A DNA stretch of 26,738 bases, taken from the NCBI GenBank assembly GCA_030849065.1, contig JASAON010001436.1:1-26738 (forward strand), in the 5' to 3' direction. The position numbers and the translations under genes are program-made. The DNA comes from Jaenimonas drosophilae (lineage: Eukaryota > Euglenozoa > Kinetoplastea > Trypanosomatida > Trypanosomatidae). Every line of letters starts with the position of its first letter. The stretch's first letter is position 1. The notes under the pieces were generated by a model that saw only the letters and a list, made by a program, of their open reading frames with translations, was not told the DNA's origin and made no database searches. This document shows positions 1-7,508 of this stretch, piece by piece.

Positions 1-1017
1 ACTGGAGGACAGCATGGTGAGTGCTTGGATCAAGGCCAGTCCATTGACCCAGCCAGCCATGGCGAAGAGCAGCTCGTTGTTCGTCTTCAAGGTGGGGAAG
101 TTGGCCTCGTGTAGTCCTGCAAAGGCTTGAGAAACGGCGTATTCATTGGAATCCACACCAGGAACGGGAGCTGTCATGTAAATGTGTGCTGGAGGAACCC
201 TGGCGCTTGTCAAAGCTGTATACCAAGACCACAACATGTAGCCGCACTGAAAAGATGCGAGAACGGAGACATTTCGTTGAAGGATGGTGGGATCCGTGAT
301 AAGCTCGGTCAGAAATGTAGTGAAACCGGTGTTGTTGCCAATGTCATTGGGGCTGCACGCTGCGGCGTAGACACCTGCATTGGCCCCAACAATGTTTGAG
401 TGGAAAAATGGTTCATCATAATATCCGAGGTGAGGTGTGGTCATTTTCAGGACGGGAGAGCCAATTGCAGCTACTTCGTTGCTGCTCAACACATATGAGT
501 TGTATGCGTTATCTGCCGTGGTCATGTACACGAATGCTCTTGCCATTCGTTCCTGGCGAGAGACGAAGTTCACCATGGCTGCTGCCTCTACTGATGGTGT
601 GGGCATCGTGAAGTACACCTGAGGATGGTTGACAGTAGTGGAAGCGTCGCCAACAGCAAAATCAAAGGTTAGGGGGGAGAAGAGAATCAGGTTGCCACTG
701 CTAAATGCCGGGGTGCTGTAGAGAGAGAACAGCAAGGTGGTGCCAATAGGTCCCAGTACGGCCACATCCTTTGCATTGGAGAAGGAGGTGTATGTTGCGT
801 ATGCAGATGAGGTTGGTACTGATGACGCCGAAAAGGTGTACGGTGCTCCATCTAGCTTGGCAGCACTCATGACACCAGTGGAGAACATGTCAACATTCTT
901 GGTCACACCCGGTGCGGTGCTAACCATGACCCCAATGGAAGCTGCATCGGCAGAGGGAATGTGAAGTGCAACCACAAAAATGAGCAGAAGAATGGCAGAA
1001 TGGGATGAGGTGGACAT
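1..1017 (-). CDS. Secreted/membrane protein with periplasmic-binding-protein-like ectodomain, 5' part only
   Basis: The frame is open without a stop for 339 codons from the ATG at 1017 to the window edge, so the C-terminus is missing. Residues about 8-25 form a hydrophobic signal peptide ending near PSADA-A. The mature part is rich in Ser, Thr and Ala. It contains a LGPIGTTLLF-like strand-loop near residue 85, a MTAPVPG stretch near residue 290 and a final FAMAGWVNGLALIQAL helix, as expected of a type-1 periplasmic-binding fold. In kinetoplastids this arrangement is typical of the extracellular domain of receptor-type adenylate cyclases, which carry a transmembrane helix and cyclase domain downstream. 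That part lies outside the window, so cyclase identity is inference only. A strong acceptor (CTGTAG at 1075) lies 58 bases upstream and supports this start. It is the last gene of the visible unit. Confidence 0.8.
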   Translation of the reverse strand, partial: MSTSSHSAILLLIFVVALHIPSADAASIGVMVSTAPGVTKNVDMFSTGVMSAAKLDGAPYTFSASSVPTSSAYATYTSFSNAKDVAVLGPIGTTLLFSLYSTPAFSSGNLILFSPLTFDFAVGDASTTVNHPQVYFTMPTPSVEAAAMVNFVSRQERMARAFVYMTTADNAYNSYVLSSNEVAAIGSPVLKMTTPHLGYYDEPFFHSNIVGANAGVYAAACSPNDIGNNTGFTTFLTELITDPTILQRNVSVLASFQCGYMLWSWYTALTSARVPPAHIYMTAPVPGVDSNEYAVSQAFAGLHEANFPTLKTNNELLFAMAGWVNGLALIQALTMLSSS

Positions 1018-1497
1018 GATGATGGTGCTACAACAGCCAATGCGTGTGCGTGTGTGCGTGTATGTGTCACTGGTCTACAGAGTGAAGAAGAAGGAATAAT
1101 AAGAAGATACAACAAAATGAATACAGCACAGTATCAGTATTTGATGCCTTTTTAGTGAGAGGCTTAGCGGAAGCCATGGTAGAGTCTCGGTGAGTAGTTG
1201 ATGGTCTGCATACTACGATTGGATGCAGAAATCTAAACACAGCTTGGCGGGTTTTGGCTCTATCAGCAACCTTAGCACTCGTAGTCCAGCTTAAAGATCC
1301 AAGAGTGTGTGTGTGTGTGCATGTAAGTATGCTAGCCTTGACGAGTGGAGCAAATGGGGTTGATTAGGGATGCATTCTGAGTGGCACCATACGTGGGCAT
1401 CGTGATGATGATGTGTTCAGAAACACGCAACGAGGTTAGACGTGGCAATTCATCCCATATCACAGAATAGGGAGCCTCTAATATTTGTTGATGATTG
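1018..1497. other. Intergenic spacer between nucleoporin and ectodomain gene
   Basis: No convincing gene. The spacer holds the 3' UTR of the nucleoporin, a short GT microsatellite at 1305-1319, and the splice signals and 5' UTR of the next gene. Small open frames here lack recognisable protein features. Confidence 0.6.
1075..1100 (-). promoter_or_regulatory. Trans-splice acceptor for the ectodomain gene
   Basis: Read on the minus strand, a CTTCTTCTTCACTC-type pyrimidine run ends in TGTAG, with the G at 1075. The 5' UTR would be about 57 bases to the ATG at 1017. Confidence 0.6.
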
Positions 1498-2820
1498 TTA
1501 TGAAGCGCTAACTCGGTCGCGGACGGCCTGAATGTGGCCGAGGTCAACCTCCAACAGGCGACGAAGGGCCTCAATGCCATCTTGCAGACGCAGGGCAAAC
1601 TGCAGCCACTCCTTCATCACTGTAGGGCCAATGGAAGACCGCAAGAGAAGTGAGGAGCTGGCGGGGCTGTTGCCTGTGTTTGGTGCACTTGACGAGCTAA
1701 CTTCGGCCGACTTTTCCCCTTCACCTGTCTTGCCTTTGGTGTTGATGGCCATGGAGGCACATCGCGCTGACTCCGCCTCCAAATACGGCGCCAGTTCTTC
1801 GAGAGCACTGCGATAGCGTCCTGGTGTTTGGAGCTGCCGCTGCAGCATCGCCGCGCGCTCTTCCAAACGAGCTTCTCCGGCGCTCGGTCGTCCCCAGCGC
1901 CGCACAACCTCCATCTTCACCTGCAGTGCAGCCCACCTCCGTCGCAGCATAACATCTTCCTCCTTGATGCTTCGCATCGTTGTTGCATTTGCAGCATCGA
2001 GCGCAGCGATGGACTCCACATCCGCGATGAGCTCCTCCACCCGCGCCATGCACGCCTCGGTAGTTTGACGCTGCTTCAGCACACGCTGCTTTAGCTCCTG
2101 ATTGAAGTGAAGCGGTGATGGATAGCTCCGCTCTGTATCAGGGCTGTGCTGCTGTGCCCGCATGTACTCCTCTTCCGAGCATCCTCCTCCGTTGGTGAAG
2201 GCGATGTACCGCTCACGCTGAATCGCATCGACCACCCTTCCCTGCCCACACACATTATACACAAATCGGCGAAAACGGCAACTTGGATGAAGGGCATCAT
2301 AGGCACGATCCAGCTCCACCAGGTAGCTCACCAAGGCACTTTGGCGGCTGAAGTCTTGCCAATGAGGAGGCGGTGCAGCAGCAGTTGCACCAGGTGCACC
2401 AAATCCTCCTGCAGCTGGAGCTCCAAATCCCGCTGTTGGAGCCCCGAATCCCCCTGTTGCTGGCTTTGCTGCACCAAATCCTCCTGCAGCTGGGGCACCA
2501 AAGCCTGTCGCTGGAAGTGTGGGTGCTCCAAATCCCGTTGTTGGAGCCCCGAATCCCCCTGTTGCTGGTTTTGCTGCACCAAATCCTCCTGCAGCGGGAG
2601 CTCCAAATCCCGCTGTTGGAGCCCCGAATCCCCCTGTTGCTGGTTTTGCTGCACCAAATCCTCCTGCAGCTGGAGCTCCAAATCCCGTTGTTGGAGCCCC
2701 GAATCCCCCAGTTGCTGGTTTAGCTACACCAAATCCTCCTGCAGCTGGGGCACCAAAGCCTGTCGCTGGAGCTGCAGGCGCTCCGAATCCCCCTGTTGCT
2801 GGTTTTGCTGCACCAAACAT
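1498..2820 (-). CDS. FG-repeat nucleoporin, Nup54/Nup57-like
   Basis: The 440-residue protein has two parts. Residues 1-146 are a glycine/alanine-rich FG domain with 17 FG dipeptides in GFGAP and GGFGAAKPAT units. Residues about 150-440 are alpha-helical: a segment with CRFRRFVYNV, an acidic/aromatic stretch, then a helix starting near SPLHFNQELKQRVLKQRQ. That order resembles the conserved C-terminal domain of Nup54 (yeast Nup57), in which a short 'F.YN' region precedes the PV..F..L..R..Q coiled coil. A Ser-rich insert (about residues 370-395) interrupts the helices. Nup54 forms the central channel with Nup62 and Nup58, where FG repeats bind transport receptors. The ATG is immediately followed by the first FG, and a textbook acceptor lies about 98 bases upstream. 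The FG nucleoporin call is firm; Nup54 rather than Nup58 or Nup62 is likely, not proven. Confidence 0.88.
   Translation of the reverse strand: MFGAAKPATGGFGAPAAPATGFGAPAAGGFGVAKPATGGFGAPTTGFGAPAAGGFGAAKPATGGFGAPTAGFGAPAAGGFGAAKPATGGFGAPTTGFGAPTLPATGFGAPAAGGFGAAKPATGGFGAPTAGFGAPAAGGFGAPGATAAAPPPHWQDFSRQSALVSYLVELDRAYDALHPSCRFRRFVYNVCGQGRVVDAIQRERYIAFTNGGGCSEEEYMRAQQHSPDTERSYPSPLHFNQELKQRVLKQRQTTEACMARVEELIADVESIAALDAANATTMRSIKEEDVMLRRRWAALQVKMEVVRRWGRPSAGEARLEERAAMLQRQLQTPGRYRSALEELAPYLEAESARCASMAINTKGKTGEGEKSAEVSSSSAPNTGNSPASSSLLLRSSIGPTVMKEWLQFALRLQDGIEALRRLLEVDLGHIQAVRDRVSAS
2382..2820 (-). repeat. In-frame tandem repeat encoding the FG domain
   Basis: About five units of 25 codons (75 bp) follow the pattern GGFGAP(T/A)xGFGAPAA then GGFGAAKPAT. 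Two units are longer because of short PAT insertions. Bases are conserved between units as well as residues, so the array probably expanded recently by unequal exchange or slippage. Lengths should vary between alleles. Confidence 0.85.
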
Positions 2821-2917
2821 TATTGATTAGCTATTCACGTATGCCTTGCACAAAGAGTGAAATACTGAGTGATCGTGTGCCGCAAACACCACACTCAGCT
2901 ACGATTAGGAGAGAATG

Positions 2918-2945
2918 CTGTCGCAAAAGAAAGAAAAAAGAGGAT
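2918..2945 (-). promoter_or_regulatory. Trans-splice acceptor for the nucleoporin
   Basis: On the minus strand a long CT tract (CCTCTTTTTTCTTTCTTTTG) is followed by CGACAG, with the G at 2918. It is among the clearest acceptors in the window and predicts a 5' UTR of about 97 bases. Confidence 0.65.
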
Positions 2946-3059
2946 TGATATGATGACGTATACATACATTGAAAAACAAGAAGCGCTGCATCCCCGCACA
3001 ACGTTGAATAGTTGGTTCTATTGTTTCGCGTGTGCTATACATACATCCAAGGCACACAC

Positions 3060-3332
3060 TCACAGACCTTGGCGTGAGCGAACGTAGGAGCGAATTTCCT
3101 TCAGCGGGCGTTCCGGCTGATGAATGAGCAGGTTGAGCATCACATCGTGAAGAAGTGGCACGATCTCAGGGTGTTCTCGCAGATAGTCATCGTAGTTCCC
3201 ACGCAGGCGATCCTTTGCCTTCTCAATCCAGTGCCGGCCTTCGTAGTTGAAGTGCTCTTTATACACCGCATCACTCATGTCTCGGCCAGCAGATGCCGTG
3301 GGAGCTACGGCAGCATCGTCCATGGAGCTCAT
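3060..3332 (-). CDS. Small RIIa/Dpy-30-like domain protein
   Basis: This 90-residue protein starts MSSMDD. Residues 47-84 contain YLREHPEIVPLLHDV and HQPERPLKEIRSYV. The pattern 'YL..HPE...L......L...P.....Y' is that of RIIa-like dimerisation domains such as human RIIAD1 and of small axonemal proteins. These domains form a four-helix bundle that docks to amphipathic helices of anchoring proteins, often in radial spokes or the central pair of flagella. The N-terminus is Ala/Ser-rich and probably disordered. A flagellar role is inference from the domain. The ATG follows directly after GTAG, so the real acceptor is more likely the CTTGTAAG at 3371 further upstream. Confidence 0.75.
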   Translation of the reverse strand: MSSMDDAAVAPTASAGRDMSDAVYKEHFNYEGRHWIEKAKDRLRGNYDDYLREHPEIVPLLHDVMLNLLIHQPERPLKEIRSYVRSRQGL

Positions 3333-3370
3333 CTACAAAACCTAGTGCTTAACCACTTGGAAACACACAA

Positions 3371-3388
3371 CTTACAAGGGGGAGGAGA
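3371..3388 (-). promoter_or_regulatory. Probable trans-splice acceptor for the RIIa-like gene
   Basis: The minus strand reads CTCCTCCCCCTTGTAAG with the G at 3371. Further AGs closer to the start codon are possible acceptors. Confidence 0.4.
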
Positions 3389-3466
3389 TGATGTTGTCAG
3401 ACAATATGCGCTGGTGGAAGTACAGCATAGAGGAAGAAGAGCACGTTGCTGTTGTGTGTTGGCTGA

Positions 3467-4309
3467 TTAAGCGCCGTACTTCGCCAAATTTCCCGCCTTA
3501 AAGGTGAGCTCTCGCAGAACGGCTTCCACCGAGCATGAGTTTTGTGCTGCCACGGCATTCATCATTTCTGCGGATGATACAGCGGAGTTGGTGGTGACGG
3601 CCTCGCCACGAAGCAGCTCTAGCATGTGCAGCACTCCACGATCTCGTACAACCGGATGAGTTGAGTAGAGATGCATCAATGCTGCTGCTGCACGGTCCAT
3701 CGTGTTACTCGGAATGTTCGTCTTCATCTGCCGCTCTTCAGATATGAAGCTCGGTGGTGGGCGAAGCCACGCCAACTGCGGTGCGATGCGCTCAACGGAG
3801 GCATCCAGTTTGTGAGCATCCTCATCAACGTACAAACACGCCAGATTCATCACCGCCAGCAGTGCGTAGGGGGCATCATCATCCACGACGGAATCGGTGG
3901 CAGAGGCAGTGAAAAAAATTGCTGCTCGAGCGTCATTCACGTCGGCTGGACTGCAGTGAAGAATGGTAAGCGGAGAAGCCAACAGTGAAGCAGTGGCGCG
4001 GTGCGAGGCTGCCGCCTCAGCGTGTGCCGCGAGAAGGTTTGATAAGGACCACGTCGTTGGCGCAATGTTGTTCGCGCTGCAGAAGACATTGACATGGCGC
4101 TTTAGCCCATCCATTGCACCTTCTTCAGTGCCATATCTCCATCGGCAGCATGCGCTATATCCGTGCAGCATGGCCGCTTCATCCACGAACGCACCTGCCT
4201 CCTGTGTTGGTGCAATGAGCATCAGCACGGATCTGCATCGATCACCAAGAGCATTCATGATAGCTGATATGACGCATTCACTACTTTTCTCATCCCTATA
4301 CCACATCAT
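3467..4309 (-). CDS. Unrecognised alpha-helical protein
   Basis: I do not recognise this 280-residue protein. It is rich in Ala, Leu and Met. It has no signal peptide or obvious transmembrane segment, and the predicted helices continue to a C-terminus ending AVLRELTFKAGNLAKYGA. Composition and uninterrupted length support coding. The start is doubtful. ATGs at 4309 and 4306 lie just after a CT-rich tract, but the first AG after that tract (TATAG, G at 4296) is downstream of both. If that AG is the acceptor, translation would start at the in-frame ATG at 4258 (MNALGDRC), giving 263 residues. Two short out-of-frame ATGs would then lie in the leader. An acceptor further upstream near 4400 would keep the longer form. 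Confidence 0.7.
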   Translation of the reverse strand: MMWYRDEKSSECVISAIMNALGDRCRSVLMLIAPTQEAGAFVDEAAMLHGYSACCRWRYGTEEGAMDGLKRHVNVFCSANNIAPTTWSLSNLLAAHAEAAASHRATASLLASPLTILHCSPADVNDARAAIFFTASATDSVVDDDAPYALLAVMNLACLYVDEDAHKLDASVERIAPQLAWLRPPPSFISEERQMKTNIPSNTMDRAAAALMHLYSTHPVVRDRGVLHMLELLRGEAVTTNSAVSSAEMMNAVAAQNSCSVEAVLRELTFKAGNLAKYGA

Positions 4310-4570
4310 GCACAACAGTAGTAGAGCAGAATAGGGAAGCGAGAGAACAACTTGCTAAGTCATGGTACCTCCGACACAGATCCCAATGACTGGCAAAATA
4401 ACAGAATAGCGACGTGGCTATGTTTCGCACTATACTCCCAGCATCACATGAAGAAAACTTGATCACTCGTGGAGGTTGTTGCTGCTCCACCCGCCGTCCA
4501 CGAATATGATTATGATCTCCACGCTGTGGTGGAATTGAAGACCCTTCGATGAAGGCGGTGTGAAAAAGTC
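4310..4570. other. Spacer upstream of the helical protein
   Basis: CT-rich tracts and AG candidates on the minus strand (around 4296-4345 and 4395-4420) are the likely trans-splicing signals of the gene at 3467-4309. No other feature was seen. Confidence 0.4.
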
Positions 4571-4789
4571 TTAGTTAGCGGTGATGCGCACGGGATGGAG
4601 GTCCTCCTCCCCTACATCACCTCCCATTCGTGAACCTTGGGCCAACCATTCAGGGGATAGCTCGATGACCAACACACGATGCTTCAGTACCGTTGTCCTG
4701 CCCACATCCATCATCATCACTGCAATGATGATGGTGGTAGCGATGCGAATCGTCTGTGAGTGAGCGAAGGCTGACACAAACTTCCGCAT
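4571..4789 (-). CDS. Possible small single-pass membrane protein
   Basis: A 72-codon frame begins MRKFVSAFAHSQ. A hydrophobic segment at about residues 17-28 (IATTIIIAVMMM) follows, then a hydrophilic tail with KHRVLVIELSPEWL. A small mitochondrial inner-membrane protein could look like this, and the gene fills an otherwise long spacer in the right orientation. Against it, another minus-strand frame is open over much of the same region. No clean acceptor precedes this ATG, and CAT/ATG-rich sequence inflates the Met and Ile content. No family was recognised. Confidence 0.3.
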   Translation of the reverse strand: MRKFVSAFAHSQTIRIATTIIIAVMMMDVGRTTVLKHRVLVIELSPEWLAQGSRMGGDVGEEDLHPVRITAN

Positions 4790-5488
4790 CACAGAAGCAA
4801 ATCATGAAACAGCGAAGCGATGAAGACGTCTGTGCGGATGTGTGTGTGTGTGTGCCTCAACGGCACTCATGCGCCATGACCTCTCCCAACGCTTGCTGCT
4901 GCATTGGCCAAGGATTGAATATATGTTGAGTTAGAAGTGTTCGCGAAGGGAAAACAACAAACAAACAAAAGACACCGCAACTGAGCAACACACGCATCAT
5001 CGCCGTCATGGAGGAAGGATGCACCGCCATCATCACTATTGGTGCCTGACTCGCTCTGGCAACAAGCAACACACCACTGACACGTGTCACCATCAGCATC
5101 ATCACCCTTCCAAAAAAAATTTCAAGGATGGAGCACCGTTAACATCGCTCAGCATCAGCCAATGAACAAAGGCAGGTGGCCCACCTAGGCAGGCACGATC
5201 TCTGCCAACAACAAAACAACAACAACAACAAACACACGCTGAAAAGGAAACATTAACGTGACGAAGATGGAACGGGCGAGACCAATCCGCTGAAGCGAAG
5301 AGCGTCGCCGCATTCATCATCATCACCTACGAGGATGAGGTGGATGAACCGTCTGTTGAATCGCTGATCTCGACCCAACCTGTGGCGGTTTCTGTGCCTC
5401 CTCCTCTCCTTCACTAAGGCACGCACCACACACTCATCAACGCACATGTGATAGTTGGAGCAGACGACCTGAAGTGCGGGGATATCAT
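4790..5488. other. Intergenic spacer downstream of the NEK-PH kinase
   Basis: About 700 bases without a supportable gene. It contains a TG microsatellite (4839-4854), CAT/ATG-rich stretches, a polypyrimidine run on the minus strand near 4940-4975 and a CAA-type repeat near 5213-5230. The kinase 3' UTR must lie here. The minus-strand pyrimidine run could serve a downstream transcript. Confidence 0.5.
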
Positions 5489-6802
5489 CTACGGAGTAGC
5501 GTTCTGCAGTGCCGTGAGCCACGCATCGTACGACTCCGCATCCTGCCCCTTGAACCAAAAAGCCTTGCCCGTCATGTTCTTCATGGCAAACACGTACTTC
5601 TCTCCGGCAATGGGCTCGTCAATGGGGCATACAGAGGTCAGCGTGGAGAGCTGCACCATTTCCGTTGCCCCCGTTGCAACCTGCTTCATGGTGATGGCCT
5701 TGGCATCCAGACTGAGCTCGCAGTCCTGCCAACCACCGCCGGCGGTGTGGCGCTTCACAACCCCCACGCGCGGCTCCACCTTTGGTGCGTCATAGTCCTG
5801 CGCATCATTGGTCAAGCAGCTGTTTACGCACTCAGCCACCTTCTCGCGTACCTCTGGAGGGATGCGGTTGTGCCGCTCAACGCTTCGCATCAATGTTTGC
5901 AGGTTGGCGCGAATGAAGGGCTCGGCGAATAACCGTCGCAGTGATGGCCGCTTATTTGGATCCACGGAGAGGAGCTGGTCGCAGACGGAGCGGAGCTCTT
6001 CGGAGAAGCTTGTGGGGAGCGGTGGCCGACGTGCGTGGCAAATGTTGCTGATGAGCTCATCCATGTTGCGGCCACCAAAGGGGCGCTTGAGGGCCATCAC
6101 CTCGTAGAGCACCACACCCAAGGCCCACATCTCACTCTTCTTACTGTAGGGCTGACGGTGCCACAACTCTGGGCTGAGGTAGTAGGGCGTGCCACAGAAG
6201 GTTGAGCCCACTGGGTTGGAGAGGGAGTCTTCGTACTGCCGGGAGAAGCCAAAGTCACCGAGCTTCACCAAACCAGTGGTGGTGAGGAGGATGTTGGCCG
6301 TCTTGAGATCACGGTGCATCATCTTGTTGCTGTGAATATGATCAAGGGCGAGACAGAGCTGCAAAAAGATGAAGATGACCTCGTGCTCGCGGAAGTAGCG
6401 CATGTTTTGTTGGCGGGCCTTAATTTGCTTGTATAAATCACCGCCATCGGCGTACTCCATCACAATGAGCAGCATGCCATCCTTCTCCACGGAGTTTTCG
6501 CACCTCACAATGTGCGGGTTGTTGCACCGGGAGAGGCACTTCACTTCGTTGGTGACGAAGCCGCGGTCTTTTGGCGTCATGTCGTTGAGCGCCATCAACT
6601 TCGCGGCGAGGATGCGGCCGGTGCCAGACTCCTCCACACGCCACGCGCTGCCAAAACTGCCCTGGCCGAGGAGCTTTCGCTTCACGTAGGTGCAATCGGC
6701 AGATGTGCCAAGAATGCCCTCGAGCGGATCAGCCTTGCCCTCTCCCGTTGGCGGCTTGGGGAGGCTCTTGTTGGTGTTTTGCTTCGCTGTTTCCTCCGTC
6801 AT
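5489..6802 (-). CDS. NEK-family Ser/Thr protein kinase with C-terminal PH domain
   Basis: The 437-residue protein has a kinase domain (about 40-297) and a PH domain (about 343-435). Visible kinase motifs are the glycine loop GQGSFGSAW (46-54), ATP-anchoring Lys68, alpha-C Glu86, HRDLKTAN (163-170), DFG (183-185) and GTPYYLSPE (204-212). The fit is best to the NEK (NIMA-related) family. The PH part has the basic start VVKRHT, a buried W and the closing W in YDAWLTAL. NEK kinases with a C-terminal PH domain are a known kinetoplastid architecture (NRKA/NRKB of Trypanosoma brucei). Family members act on the cytoskeleton, basal body and cell cycle; the PH domain may bind phosphoinositides or proteins. 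The subdomain IX Asp of the usual D.W.LG motif is Glu here (SEMWALG, E224). All core catalytic residues are present, so it should be active. Confidence 0.93.
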   Translation of the reverse strand: MTEETAKQNTNKSLPKPPTGEGKADPLEGILGTSADCTYVKRKLLGQGSFGSAWRVEESGTGRILAAKLMALNDMTPKDRGFVTNEVKCLSRCNNPHIVRCENSVEKDGMLLIVMEYADGGDLYKQIKARQQNMRYFREHEVIFIFLQLCLALDHIHSNKMMHRDLKTANILLTTTGLVKLGDFGFSRQYEDSLSNPVGSTFCGTPYYLSPELWHRQPYSKKSEMWALGVVLYEVMALKRPFGGRNMDELISNICHARRPPLPTSFSEELRSVCDQLLSVDPNKRPSLRRLFAEPFIRANLQTLMRSVERHNRIPPEVREKVAECVNSCLTNDAQDYDAPKVEPRVGVVKRHTAGGGWQDCELSLDAKAITMKQVATGATEMVQLSTLTSVCPIDEPIAGEKYVFAMKNMTGKAFWFKGQDAESYDAWLTALQNATP

Positions 6803-6847
6803 GGTGTGATAAGAATGCGGGATTGCCGATGGAATACGAGATGAGTA

Positions 6848-6886
6848 CTACTCGCGATGTACGTTGATGAAGAGAAGAGAAACGAA
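6848..6886 (-). promoter_or_regulatory. Trans-splice acceptor for the NEK-PH kinase
   Basis: The minus strand reads TTCGTTTCTCTTCTCTTC, then GCGAG (G at 6851) and GTAG (G at 6848). Either AG gives a 5' UTR of about 45-48 bases. Confidence 0.5.
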
Positions 6887-7508
6887 CTTAAAAGCGGATT
6901 GGCTGCACCAGGCGGTTGGCCAATCAACGATGATGATGATGTTGTGAAGGGGCGGCAGATCGCTGAATAGGCACCGATCGCGCACACCTCGTACGTCTGC
7001 GTGTGTTGAAACTAATTATGAAAACAAAAGAAAAAAAGGAGGTGAAGGTTGGCCAACGAACACAGAACATCATCATCATCAACGAAGAGGACGATGGAGG
7101 AGGTACAGCGGGCACGCCAGCCCTCCCCCCTTCCACCGCAGGCTGAGTTTCGCTTGGATGAGCACTGATAGTCATTAGGAAACGCTACCGCGTTGAGGAG
7201 TTAATATTATCATGTACCTGCGTGCATCTGCGCAAACATCGTGTGCGCGCGTGTGCAGCCGCTTGCTCCATGTGTGGCTGAAAAACCACAACTGGATGAA
7301 TGAGGAACATAGGAAGGGTGATGAAGTAGTGTTGTTTGAAAAAGAAATCTACGCGAGATGATGGCGCGACCAAGCAAAAAGATGAAGCGTGCGAAAGTTA
7401 GTGCACGATGATGAGCCCATGAGTGTTTGTTTGTGATTATCTCCGACGAGCTCACCAAGTAGGCTACAGCTCGAGCTCCGCCTGACGCACGGAAGATGTG
7501 CAACGTCT
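6887..7508. other. Intergenic spacer between acetyl-CoA carboxylase and kinase
   Basis: It carries the 3' UTR of the carboxylase and possibly a pyrimidine tract on the minus strand near 7020-7040. Short open frames here are low-complexity and lack family signatures. Confidence 0.5.

Noticed and set aside
2146..2830. Repetitive plus-strand frames (Cys/Ser-rich and Ala/Pro/Asn-rich) opposite the nucleoporin
   Set aside because: These are mirror readings of the FG tandem repeat. The minus strand gives a recognisable FG nucleoporin with a conserved helical domain.
4857..5105. 82-codon minus-strand frame with hydrophobic stretch
   Set aside because: The hydrophobic segment corresponds to a pyrimidine tract and the Met-rich start to a CAT/ATG repeat, so it looks like spacer sequence.
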